Below, piece after piece: positions 1-5,790 of a DNA stretch of 64,000 nucleotides. The stretch is taken from positions 1 through 64,000 of the forward strand of contig NZ_AVPT01000002.1 in assembly GCF_000768335.1 (NCBI RefSeq), given 5' to 3'. Position 1 is the stretch's first letter. The number at the start of each line of letters is the position of its first letter. Made by a program: the position numbers and the translations under genes. Source of the stretch: Lysobacter arseniciresistens ZS79. Lineage in GTDB: Bacteria; Pseudomonadota; Gammaproteobacteria; Xanthomonadales; Xanthomonadaceae. The notes beneath the pieces are model-generated. The model was not told the DNA's origin, made no database searches, and saw nothing but the letters and a program-made list of their open reading frames with translations.

Positions 1-40
1 CAAAAAGCACCTTTTGGTGCCTTTGCTTTTCCACCTGGGA
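1..40 (-). terminator. Hairpin terminator downstream of the coiled-coil gene
   Basis: GCACC (7-11) pairs with GGTGC (16-20). Read on the minus strand the hairpin is followed by a T run, as expected for a factor-independent terminator of the gene ending at base 51. Almost the same hairpin and flank recur at 3240-3300. Confidence 0.6.
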
Positions 41-50
41 CAACGGCCCA

Positions 51-551
51 TCAATCGCTTTTATTATCGATCGCCTGCATGGCCACGTCATTCGCTCGTT
101 CCCTAGCGACCGCCATTTTTTCATTATTGGCGAATGCGGCAAGATCAGTTCTGCGAACAAAGTCTTCCAAAGTGGCACGGTTTACCATGAGCGCTTCAAC
201 TTCGGGCGTGCCACAGTGCCGGATCAAGTAGTCGATAACCTCATCCTTCGCCTCACATTCCACCACTCGGCAAACCGCAAAACCTTTCACGGCCTTCAAC
301 TGCTTCTCCATCTTCTCCAAGCGCACTCGTAGCCGGATATTCTCAGTTTCCGCACGGCGCTCCTTGCGCTCGGCACGGGCGCGTTGCTGCTCTCCCATCA
401 TGTCAATGTGTTCACCGGTCTTATCGATCATGAATTGGGCGTTGTTGATGCGGTTTCGCCGATTGCGAAATTCGGCCTCCGTGTTCAAGCGATTGCCCTC
501 ATTTAGCGTGGACTGGCCGGAGCGGAAGATAGCGTTAAGAAAACCAGACAT
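51..551 (-). CDS. Hypothetical coiled-coil protein (166 aa)
   Basis: I do not recognise a family. The N-terminal 110 residues are highly charged and heptad-like (runs of R, E, Q and N around residues 20-90), which suggests a long coiled coil. The C-terminal third is more globular and contains two Cys close together (CRVVEC). There is no signal peptide or membrane segment. A good ribosome site (aaaggagg) lies just upstream of the ATG. The gene is alone in its transcription unit, behind a copy of the island-wide promoter element and in front of a hairpin terminator. It lacks the basic RRL-type tail seen on many neighbours. Confidence 0.7.
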   Translation of the reverse strand: MSGFLNAIFRSGQSTLNEGNRLNTEAEFRNRRNRINNAQFMIDKTGEHIDMMGEQQRARAERKERRAETENIRLRVRLEKMEKQLKAVKGFAVCRVVECEAKDEVIDYLIRHCGTPEVEALMVNRATLEDFVRRTDLAAFANNEKMAVARERANDVAMQAIDNKSD

Positions 552-605
552 GTAGTCCTCCTTTCAGGTATGGGGTGATAACCCTCTATGGGGCGTCATT
601 GGGAA

Positions 606-649
606 TCTATCCCCCATTCAACCTCTAAAGTCAACGTGCGCAAGGGGGT
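606..649 (-). promoter_or_regulatory. Island-type promoter, copy 1
   Basis: Minus strand: CCCCC then TTGCGC (638-643) as -35-like box, followed by about 17 bp and a TA-containing segment. It lies upstream of the coiled-coil gene starting at 551. One of at least 14 similar elements. Confidence 0.55.
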
Positions 650-675
650 ATGTCGAAACGTGCCCCATATATCCG

Positions 676-987
676 TCAACGCCTCGCTTCTTCCCTGGCG
701 TCTTCCAACTTCTGCGCAAAGCCATCCCCGAGCCCGCCTACCCACTTGTTATGTTTGGCTGCCTTCCACTTGCGGCGCAGCTTCACAAAGAGCTTGTAGC
801 CCACGATGCCGGTGGCTATGAGGATGATGAAGGCCCAGAGCCTATGGAGCCCGTAGTGGTCGTGCACCACGGTTGCAAGGGCATCAAGACAGATGATGGC
901 AAGTGAAGCCACCAGGGCCCACACACACATCGTGAGCAACGATGGCAGGACAAATACCGGGGGTTGGACCTTCTTGGGAGGAGCCAT
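676..987 (-). CDS. Small two-helix membrane protein (103 aa), last gene of the 3150-676 operon
   Basis: Starts at MAPPKK rather than the longer upstream in-frame start, because the ATG overlaps the preceding stop (TAATG) and an AGGAGG ribosome site lies 5 nt before it. Two hydrophobic stretches (about residues 13-38 and 50-67) predict an inner-membrane protein; the C-terminus is basic and then charged (EDAREEARR). The N-terminal MAPPKK is shared with the 73-aa protein encoded at 1241-1462, within a repeated DNA block. Function unknown. As the only clear membrane protein at the end of this coupled operon it could anchor or export the others, but nothing in the sequence proves that. Confidence 0.65.
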   Translation of the reverse strand: MAPPKKVQPPVFVLPSLLTMCVWALVASLAIICLDALATVVHDHYGLHRLWAFIILIATGIVGYKLFVKLRRKWKAAKHNKWVGGLGDGFAQKLEDAREEARR

Positions 988-1244
988 TACAGCCTCCTCG
1001 AAGTTGTCGGCGCCGCGGCCTGCGGAGTAGCCCTGGCTATGCGGCGAGCATCCCAATCTCGCTGAACTTGTTCGCGATGGCGCTCTTCATAGATTGTGGT
1101 CCAGATAACGTTAAACCTCTCGTGTTCAACTTCCCAAGAACTACTGCTGAAATGAAGCGGACCAACGCCACCCAATTCAATCTTATGGAAGTCTTCCATT
1201 TGGAAGTTGACGAACTGGCGCCTCCCTCTCCACATGTCATTCAT
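987..1244 (-). CDS. Small mosaic protein with RRL tail (85 aa)
   Basis: Start chosen at MNDMWRG because it overlaps the previous stop (ATGA). No family recognised. The C-terminal 25 residues (QRDWDARRIARATPQA... ending SRRL) nearly match those of the 73-aa neighbour and resemble the tails of the 64-aa and 126-aa neighbours, while the N-terminal parts differ. The last codons (TCG AGG AGG CTG TAA) also provide the ribosome site of the next gene. Part of the coupled operon 3150-676. Confidence 0.6.
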   Translation of the reverse strand: MNDMWRGRRQFVNFQMEDFHKIELGGVGPLHFSSSSWEVEHERFNVIWTTIYEERHREQVQRDWDARRIARATPQAAAPTTSRRL

Positions 1245-1462
1245 AGGCGCACCCGTCTTGCCGGCGCCGTGGCCTGCGGAGTAGCCCTGGCAATGCGGCG
1301 AGCATCCCACCTGGTTCGCACTTCTTCCTCTTGTTGGTCTGTCCTCTTAGGAAAAGTTGGCAGAGAGACACCGACGAAATGGTGGGGCTCAAAAAGCATC
1401 GTTTCCGTCAGAGTCTCTTCCCAAGCACTAATCTCCTGGCCGAGTTTCTTGGGAGGAGCCAT
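1241..1462 (-). CDS. Small chimeric protein with RRVRL tail (73 aa)
   Basis: Starts at MAPPKK, overlapping the previous stop as TAATG. It looks assembled from pieces of its neighbours: MAPPKK as in the 103-aa membrane protein, KLGQEISAWEETL close to KLGHEICAWEETL inside the 126-aa protein, and a WDARRIARATPQA tail as in the 85-aa protein, ending ARRVRL. No known domain and no membrane segment. The mosaic structure suggests recombination between the repeats at 972-1037, 1241-1311, 1447-1513 and 1654-1690. Confidence 0.6.
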   Translation of the reverse strand: MAPPKKLGQEISAWEETLTETMLFEPHHFVGVSLPTFPKRTDQQEEEVRTRWDARRIARATPQATAPARRVRL

Positions 1463-1656
1463 TACAGCCTCCTCGCAGTTGTCGGCGCCGCGGCCTGCGT
1501 TGTTGCCCTGGCAAGCTGTCTACCTGCCCATGCGGCCACGATGCTTTGCCTGGTCAGACCCAAGCGCTCTCTTCGGGCAAGCTTCTCCACCTGGCGCCGC
1601 ACATCACGATCAGGATGATTCCTAGCGCGTTCGTAGAATTCCAAAGTGAACTTCAT
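1462..1656 (-). CDS. Small basic protein with ARRL tail (64 aa)
   Basis: MKFTLEFYERARNHPDRDV start, overlapping the upstream stop (ATGA). The body is short, basic and probably helical; the last 17 residues (LARATTQAAAPTTARRL) belong to the same tail family as its neighbours. The final codons GCG AGG AGG CTG TAA supply the Shine-Dalgarno of the next gene. Function unknown. The gene is too short for a family assignment, but the perfect start-stop coupling on both sides supports translation. Confidence 0.6.
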   Translation of the reverse strand: MKFTLEFYERARNHPDRDVRRQVEKLARRERLGLTRQSIVAAWAGRQLARATTQAAAPTTARRL

Positions 1657-2033
1657 AGGCGCACCCTTCTTGCCGGCGCCGCGGCTCGTGGTGTCGCATC
1701 ATGGAGCTTTACAATGCTTGCTTCGTAAACCGCCATTGCTTCACGACCGACAAGCACTTTCAAGCCACCTGCCATCCAATGCGGATCACCTCCAAATCCC
1801 GGCATCAACGCATCTTCATCAAGCATCAAATATCGGTTGCAGACACAAATGTATGAAGTGAGGACCTCGGAAACCAGAGTCTCCTCCCAAGCACAAATCT
1901 CGTGACCTAGTTTCGCAGCATCTTCTGGTGCCCGTTCCAAGTGCTGTCGGATCCCAGCCAAGGTAGGCGCTTCAAGGTCAATGCCAGTGAACCTAAGCAG
2001 TAGCGATCGAGTCTGTTCAATGGCGGTGCTCAT
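1653..2033 (-). CDS. Hypothetical protein with RRVRL tail (126 aa)
   Basis: Start chosen at MSTAIEQ, because this ATG overlaps the stop of the upstream gene (ATGA); the longer in-frame extension is low-complexity shadow of that gene. The body has no recognised domain. Residues around KLGHEICAWEETL are copied in the 73-aa protein at 1241-1462. It ends ATPRAAAPARRVRL, the tail type seen through this operon. Soluble by appearance. Confidence 0.65.
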   Translation of the reverse strand: MSTAIEQTRSLLLRFTGIDLEAPTLAGIRQHLERAPEDAAKLGHEICAWEETLVSEVLTSYICVCNRYLMLDEDALMPGFGGDPHWMAGGLKVLVGREAMAVYEASIVKLHDATPRAAAPARRVRL

Positions 2034-2371
2034 AGCCCCACCTCCATCCGCACTTCCCCATCCTCCAAGAACAGGTTGCGCACCGTATCCATTTGCGAAG
2101 CAAGCGGCGCCACCTGGCTCATGGCCAGCCGAAACCCAGCCACCAGCTCGCCCAGGTCGTCTTGCTCGTCGTAGCCCAGGATCTGGTGCACGGCGGCTTG
2201 GGTCAGCACGCGCTCGCCAATCATGGGTTCCCACTGGAAGCCATCACATGAGCGGAAGGTGATCCGGGCCCAGTTGCGGAAGACGATCACGCGGTGGGCA
2301 GCGGGCTGGCCTTGTGCGTCCAGCTCGTAGCAGTGGGAGAAGACTGGGGTGGAGGAATAGGGGATGTTCAT
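2030..2371 (-). CDS. Hypothetical protein (113 aa)
   Basis: Start at MNIPYSST, overlapping the preceding stop (ATGA); the upstream in-frame sequence belongs to the gene before it. Sequence is mixed alpha/beta (VIVFRNWARITFRS, then LGELVAGFRLAMSQV) with no signal peptide or recognised motif. It ends REVRMEVGL and so lacks the RRL ending of the flanking genes, which makes it a useful control for the tail pattern. Function unknown. Confidence 0.65.
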   Translation of the reverse strand: MNIPYSSTPVFSHCYELDAQGQPAAHRVIVFRNWARITFRSCDGFQWEPMIGERVLTQAAVHQILGYDEQDDLGELVAGFRLAMSQVAPLASQMDTVRNLFLEDGEVRMEVGL

Positions 2372-3150
2372 AGCCGCACCACCCTGGTTATCGCTGTGGC
2401 GGAAACCGTGTCGGCATCCAACATGGCAGTTGTTTGATCTGCCAAGGCTCCCTGGATCTTGTCTTTCTTTTCGCCGTCTGGAAGCTTCGCGATGAACTTT
2501 AAAACTTCGATCCTTGTTGGAACGTCCGCGATGCAAGCACCTTGTTCAATCAACCAGAGAAGATCATCTGAAATTTGCTCGACGTTGCTGTAAAAACTGC
2601 AATCCGCGCAGATTTTCCCGGCAAGCGTTAGCCCATCAATGTCCTTATCATTGAGTTCGCATCCAACATTGAGCAACGACTGCAAGTGCACCCTTCGAAG
2701 CCCATCATTCGTTTTGCAATTAAACGTAGCCGGGCTAAATTTGATTCCGTATCGACGAACCCTGGCGCCATTCGAGATGAGTTCTGCAACCGCAACTTCG
2801 GAGATGTTGTTCCAGCTGGAAAATAAGCCGTGTTCAGAAGCATCAGTGGAGTAATGATCCCAATACCCTGTCGCCTTAGCCTCTTGAATTGCCTGCTGAA
2901 CAACCCGCTGGTCATGACTACGAAGCCTCATTACAAGACCAAGGCTTTCACGGGTTTCGCTAGAACGGCAATACGGAATATTCCGGAAGTATCTCCTCCA
3001 TTCTCTTTCGTTCTCAATTAGCTGCTTTCTGTCAACAATCCGGAGTTTCTTAGCCACCATGAAGAACCAGCGCCACTGCCAGACCACGATTAGCGGCATC
3101 GCACAGAGCAACGGAAACCCAAGAGTTTCTAACAGCATTTTTAGTTCCAT
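2368..3150 (-). CDS. Membrane-anchored degenerate ankyrin-like protein with VVRL tail (260 aa)
   Basis: First gene of the seven-gene coupled operon 3150-676, with a strong ribosome site (aaaggagg). Residues about 8-32 form one hydrophobic helix, followed by a long soluble region. Segments such as LISNGARV, LLNVGCELNDKDIDGLTL and LIEQGACI resemble worn ankyrin repeats. It ends AITRVVRL, in keeping with the tail family. A protein-interaction role is plausible from the ankyrin-like repeats; nothing catalytic is visible. Confidence 0.65.
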   Translation of the reverse strand: MELKMLLETLGFPLLCAMPLIVVWQWRWFFMVAKKLRIVDRKQLIENEREWRRYFRNIPYCRSSETRESLGLVMRLRSHDQRVVQQAIQEAKATGYWDHYSTDASEHGLFSSWNNISEVAVAELISNGARVRRYGIKFSPATFNCKTNDGLRRVHLQSLLNVGCELNDKDIDGLTLAGKICADCSFYSNVEQISDDLLWLIEQGACIADVPTRIEVLKFIAKLPDGEKKDKIQGALADQTTAMLDADTVSATAITRVVRL

Positions 3151-3189
3151 GTTTTTCCTCCTTTGACTTTGACATATACGTTTGCTATG

Positions 3190-3231
3190 CCTTTCATCCA
3201 GTCAAAGGCAAATCCCGATGTTGTCAAGGGT
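3190..3231 (-). promoter_or_regulatory. Island-type promoter, copy 2 (TTGACA variant)
   Basis: Minus strand CCC-TTGACA (3222-3227) with a TTTGCCTTTGACTGG block downstream, matching copies 3 and 5 in the GCCTTT box. Drives the operon starting at 3150. Confidence 0.55.
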
Positions 3232-3239
3232 TTCGGACA

Positions 3240-3300
3240 AACCAAAAGCACCTTTCGGTGCCTTTGCTTTTCCACCTGGGCCATCGGCCCATTAATCGCC
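3240..3300 (-). terminator. Repeat of the 1-60 terminator block
   Basis: GCACC (3248-3252) and GGTGC (3257-3261) form the same hairpin as at 7-20, and the flank (ctttgcttttccacctggg, then ggcccat) is also repeated. It lies downstream of the five-HTH regulator gene on the minus strand. Confidence 0.55.
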
Positions 3301-3302
3301 GT

Positions 3303-3356
3303 TCAATCACCCCGCGTCAGCTCCTTGTTCCTCCCCTCGCGCAGGTAGTCGGTCAT
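3303..3356 (-). CDS. Possible 17-aa leader or micro-protein
   Basis: An ATG overlaps the stop of the five-HTH gene (ATGA), and the frame reads MTDYLREGRNKELTRGD before a TGA that sits just before the terminator block. The overlap matches the coupling used elsewhere in the island, but the frame is so short that chance cannot be excluded. Confidence 0.25.
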   Translation of the reverse strand: MTDYLREGRNKELTRGD

Positions 3357-4135
3357 GCTCGACTGTTCTTGAACTTTCGGCACGGGCGCCGCCCAGGTGG
3401 CAACTCCTTGTCGTCTTTCATTCGCTGGATGACCACACACACTTGGGTCATGGTGCAGCCGGTGCGCGCAACGACTTCCGTATTGCCAGCGCCTTGCAAC
3501 ACCAGGTCGCGGATCTCTCCAATCTTCTTTTCCGACAACCCGGCCTTGCGATGATCGAGCACCGACAAGTCCTGGGTGACAAGCGAAGGCTTCACGCGTA
3601 GAAACTCTGCAATCTGCTCAACGGACTTGGCGTCGGTGAAGTAGAGCTTCTTGACCTTCTTGCGTCGCTTGGCCCCTTCAATGGCACGCTGGTGAACAAG
3701 CGGGGATAGACCCAGGCGCGTCTTGTCGGCAAGGACCGTGGCATAGGTCAAGTCAAGCTCGCTTGCCACTTCCTTGGCGTTCAATCCCTTTTCAAGCAGC
3801 TGTCGAACACGCTCCCGCCGTGCCTTGATTTCCTTGGTGATGGGCAAGCCGATGACCCTGCGGTAGTGGCCCACCTGGCCCAGCTCCATGTCCATGCGCT
3901 TGCCAATTTCTTGGTTGGTCAGCCCCTCTCCGACCAAGCGCGCCAGCTCGTCCATGCGATGCTGGAAGATCTCTTGCGCCGTGGTGGGTTCAAGCCCGAA
4001 ATGGACATAGAACTGGTGGATCCGCTGGCGGGACACACCTAGCCTCTTGGCCATGTCGGTTTGTCGCAGCCCAAGCGCATGCACGGCCAGGAATGCCTTT
4101 TGCTTCTTGGTCAGTTTCTTGCGCTTAACCCGCAT
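3353..4135 (-). CDS. Protein of five tandem helix-turn-helix units, candidate island regulator (260 aa)
   Basis: Start MRVKRKKLTKK, with aaaaggaggg 3 nt before the ATG. The whole protein reads as about five HTH-like units of 35-45 residues (near 8-46, 60-98, 105-145, 155-195 and 200-245). Typical pieces are LRQTDMAKRLGVSRQRIHQF, LTNQEIGKRMDMELGQVGHY and LNAKEVASELDLTYATV, each an any-residue helix followed by a recognition-like helix. It is very basic, has no nuclease or ATPase motif, and ends before a terminator. Its own promoter is a copy of the island-type element, so it may regulate that family, including itself. It could instead be a transposase-like HTH relic or a DNA-packaging protein. 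Confidence 0.65.
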   Translation of the reverse strand: MRVKRKKLTKKQKAFLAVHALGLRQTDMAKRLGVSRQRIHQFYVHFGLEPTTAQEIFQHRMDELARLVGEGLTNQEIGKRMDMELGQVGHYRRVIGLPITKEIKARRERVRQLLEKGLNAKEVASELDLTYATVLADKTRLGLSPLVHQRAIEGAKRRKKVKKLYFTDAKSVEQIAEFLRVKPSLVTQDLSVLDHRKAGLSEKKIGEIRDLVLQGAGNTEVVARTGCTMTQVCVVIQRMKDDKELPPGRRPCRKFKNSRA

Positions 4136-4154
4136 GTGCCCTCCTTTTGATGTG

Positions 4155-4195
4155 ATCATTCCCAGTGAAAGGCAAAAGTCATTTAGCGCAAGGGG
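4155..4195 (-). promoter_or_regulatory. Island-type promoter, copy 3
   Basis: Minus strand TGCCCC-TTGCGC (4186-4191), then TTTTGCCTTTCACTGGG. It is about 50 nt from the start of the five-HTH gene and is one of the clearest copies. Confidence 0.6.
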
Positions 4196-4227
4196 CAAAG
4201 CTGTTTTGGCAGGGAATTTCAGGCATA

Positions 4228-4256
4228 AATAGGCCCCCTTTCGGGGGCTTCTTTTG
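4228..4256. terminator. Hairpin between the small-membrane-protein operon and the regulator
   Basis: GCCCCC-TTTC-GGGGGC with T-rich flanks on both sides (TTCTTTT on plus, CTATTT on minus). It is placed to end the minus-strand operon whose last gene stops at 4329. Confidence 0.5.
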
Positions 4257-4328
4257 GCAGTGCGGGTGCGATTGCCCAATTAGTTCATTACGGGCTTGCG
4301 TAAATTTCTGCCCCGATCATCTAGGCCT

Positions 4329-4589
4329 TCAAGCAAGCCCCAAAGCCTCAAACCAGAGCGCTCCCTGACCGCTTGCAATGTGCATGGCCGTGGCACCCGC
4401 GAAAACCGCCATGCCACATCCGACAAAGGTCATGACAGCGCCAAAGAGGAAGTAGCCCAGCCGCTGGCCCTTCAAGCCAAGTGTTTCCAGGTCGCTGACA
4501 TGTTCGAACATCACCATCACGCCGGCCATCCAAACACCGACGCCGAACAACATGGCAACGATGCTGCCAAGGATCAAACCGAGGTTCAT
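4329..4589 (-). CDS. Small membrane protein (86 aa), last of five
   Basis: Start at MNLGLILG, overlapping the stop of the gene before (ATGA). Two or three hydrophobic helices cover most of the length (about 3-28 and 45-75). A small soluble loop (EHVSDLETLGLKGQR) separates them. Not recognised. The operon context (five tiny proteins, at least four hydrophobic) suggests a membrane complex or pilus accessory set, given the prepilin gene that follows on the other strand. Confidence 0.6.
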   Translation of the reverse strand: MNLGLILGSIVAMLFGVGVWMAGVMVMFEHVSDLETLGLKGQRLGYFLFGAVMTFVGCGMAVFAGATAMHIASGQGALWFEALGLA

Positions 4590-4813
4590 GACGCCCCCAT
4601 GTAGATCATCGTGATCAACGGGACGGCACCCAGTAGCAAGACGACAGCTCCTGCGAGAATGGCTACCAAGCCCTGCATTCGCTGTAACCATGGCCCTTTC
4701 GGGTTTTCGTGTGCGGCCACAAGAAGAAAGAACCCAAACCAAAACAAAACCGCATTCACAACAATCCCGATCAACAACGCGACCAGGCTAGCGAAAACAG
4801 ACAGGGCGGTCAT
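4586..4813 (-). CDS. Small membrane protein (75 aa)
   Basis: MTALSVFASLVALLIGIVV start, ATGA-coupled to the gene upstream. Two strong hydrophobic helices (about 4-32 and 46-70) with a charged loop HENPKGPWLQR between them. No known family. Confidence 0.6.
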   Translation of the reverse strand: MTALSVFASLVALLIGIVVNAVLFWFGFFLLVAAHENPKGPWLQRMQGLVAILAGAVVLLLGAVPLITMIYMGAS

Positions 4814-5040
4814 TGCGCACCCACCATTGCCATGAGCACGGCAAAGCAAAAGGAAACGCCTATCGTTGAGATGGCTGTTCCAGTCAATGCCAAAAACGCG
4901 CCCCACGCTCGTATTTGAAGTTGCTTCCCCCAGGTCCGCTGTTCGAAGTCCTTAAAGAACACCAAACCCAGCCCCATCAAAATCACATAGCCGCCCAGGG
5001 CAACTACCACAATTCCACCCAGGGCAAAGAGGATCAACAT
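4810..5040 (-). CDS. Small membrane protein (76 aa)
   Basis: Two hydrophobic helices (about 2-29 and 46-72) separated by KDFEQRTWGKQLQIRAW. The layout of helix, basic loop, helix is the same as in the two following genes, so the three may be distant paralogues. Start overlaps the upstream gene by 7 nt. Confidence 0.6.
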   Translation of the reverse strand: MLILFALGGIVVVALGGYVILMGLGLVFFKDFEQRTWGKQLQIRAWGAFLALTGTAISTIGVSFCFAVLMAMVGAQ

Positions 5041-5357
5041 GACGCCTCCACCAACCGCTCAACGCCATAGAACCTGCCATCGGCTGGCACACGCTTGATA
5101 AGCGACTGCGATCCGAAGATCCGCATGTTCTTCAATTTCACCCCGTAGAGCTTGGCTTCCTGCACCAGCTGGCCGAGCACCGATGTATCCAGGGGAGCCA
5201 GTTGGCCTCGCTCATCGGTGATGAGGAAGTAGCCAGCGTTGGTGTCAGTGGCGGCGAACAGATATCGGCCAGAATTCATACGCACAAGTCCAGGATCCAC
5301 GGCTTGGTAGCGGCGGGATGGCGTGAGCTTGTCGATGAGCTGCTGGCGTTGGGTCAT
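5034..5357 (-). CDS. Hypothetical soluble protein (107 aa)
   Basis: Start at MTQRQQLIDKL, two bases after the stop of the small gene before it. The sequence looks like a compact alpha/beta domain (GYFLITDERGQLAPLDTSVLGQLVQEAKLYGV). It has no signal peptide or hydrophobic helix and is the only clearly soluble member of this operon. It ends VERLVEASC. Function unknown. Confidence 0.6.
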   Translation of the reverse strand: MTQRQQLIDKLTPSRRYQAVDPGLVRMNSGRYLFAATDTNAGYFLITDERGQLAPLDTSVLGQLVQEAKLYGVKLKNMRIFGSQSLIKRVPADGRFYGVERLVEASC

Positions 5358-5358
5358 A

Positions 5359-5502
5359 TCAGGAAGCCCGGTCCACGATGTTCTGCACGCCCGTGCCGAC
5401 CTTGTTGATGTTCTCAACGGTGCGGTCGAAGAAGTGGGAGACGAACATCAAGCCTGCGATAGCCAGGGCGATGGTGAAACCAAGTCGAAATAGGGTCTTC
5501 AT
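5359..5502 (-). CDS. Tiny single-helix membrane protein (47 aa)
   Basis: First gene of the operon 5502-4329, with ribosome site agaaggagg upstream of the ATG. Residues about 5-25 are hydrophobic, followed by a polar tail (DRTVENINKVGTGVQNIVDRAS) of the kind expected to lie on one side of the membrane. No family recognised. Confidence 0.55.
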   Translation of the reverse strand: MKTLFRLGFTIALAIAGLMFVSHFFDRTVENINKVGTGVQNIVDRAS

Positions 5503-5542
5503 TTGTGGGCCTCCTTCTGCGTTGTTTGGTGAAAAGCTTTCT

Positions 5543-5583
5543 ATACATTTAATGCTTTCATGCTTTTCATCGAGCGCAAGGGG
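5543..5583 (-). promoter_or_regulatory. Island-type promoter, copy 4
   Basis: Minus strand TGCCCC-TTGCGC (5574-5579), followed by an imperfect direct repeat (AAAAGCATGAAAGCAT). Upstream of the five-gene small-protein operon. Confidence 0.55.
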
Positions 5584-5790
5584 CAATGAGAGATTTCTTA
5601 CACTTTTTTCGCCCAGGGTATAAGCCATCCCCGATAACCCAAGGAAGCCGTTTTTGGATCTATCAATCACCAGGCGCTTTTTGCCTTTGAATGGCCATCG
5701 GCCCACCAACGCTTTTGCTTTAAGGATTAAAACGGGGCGCAATACCCTGTCATCCCTTGCGGGTAGGGAAATCTTGATTAGCGTGTAGGG

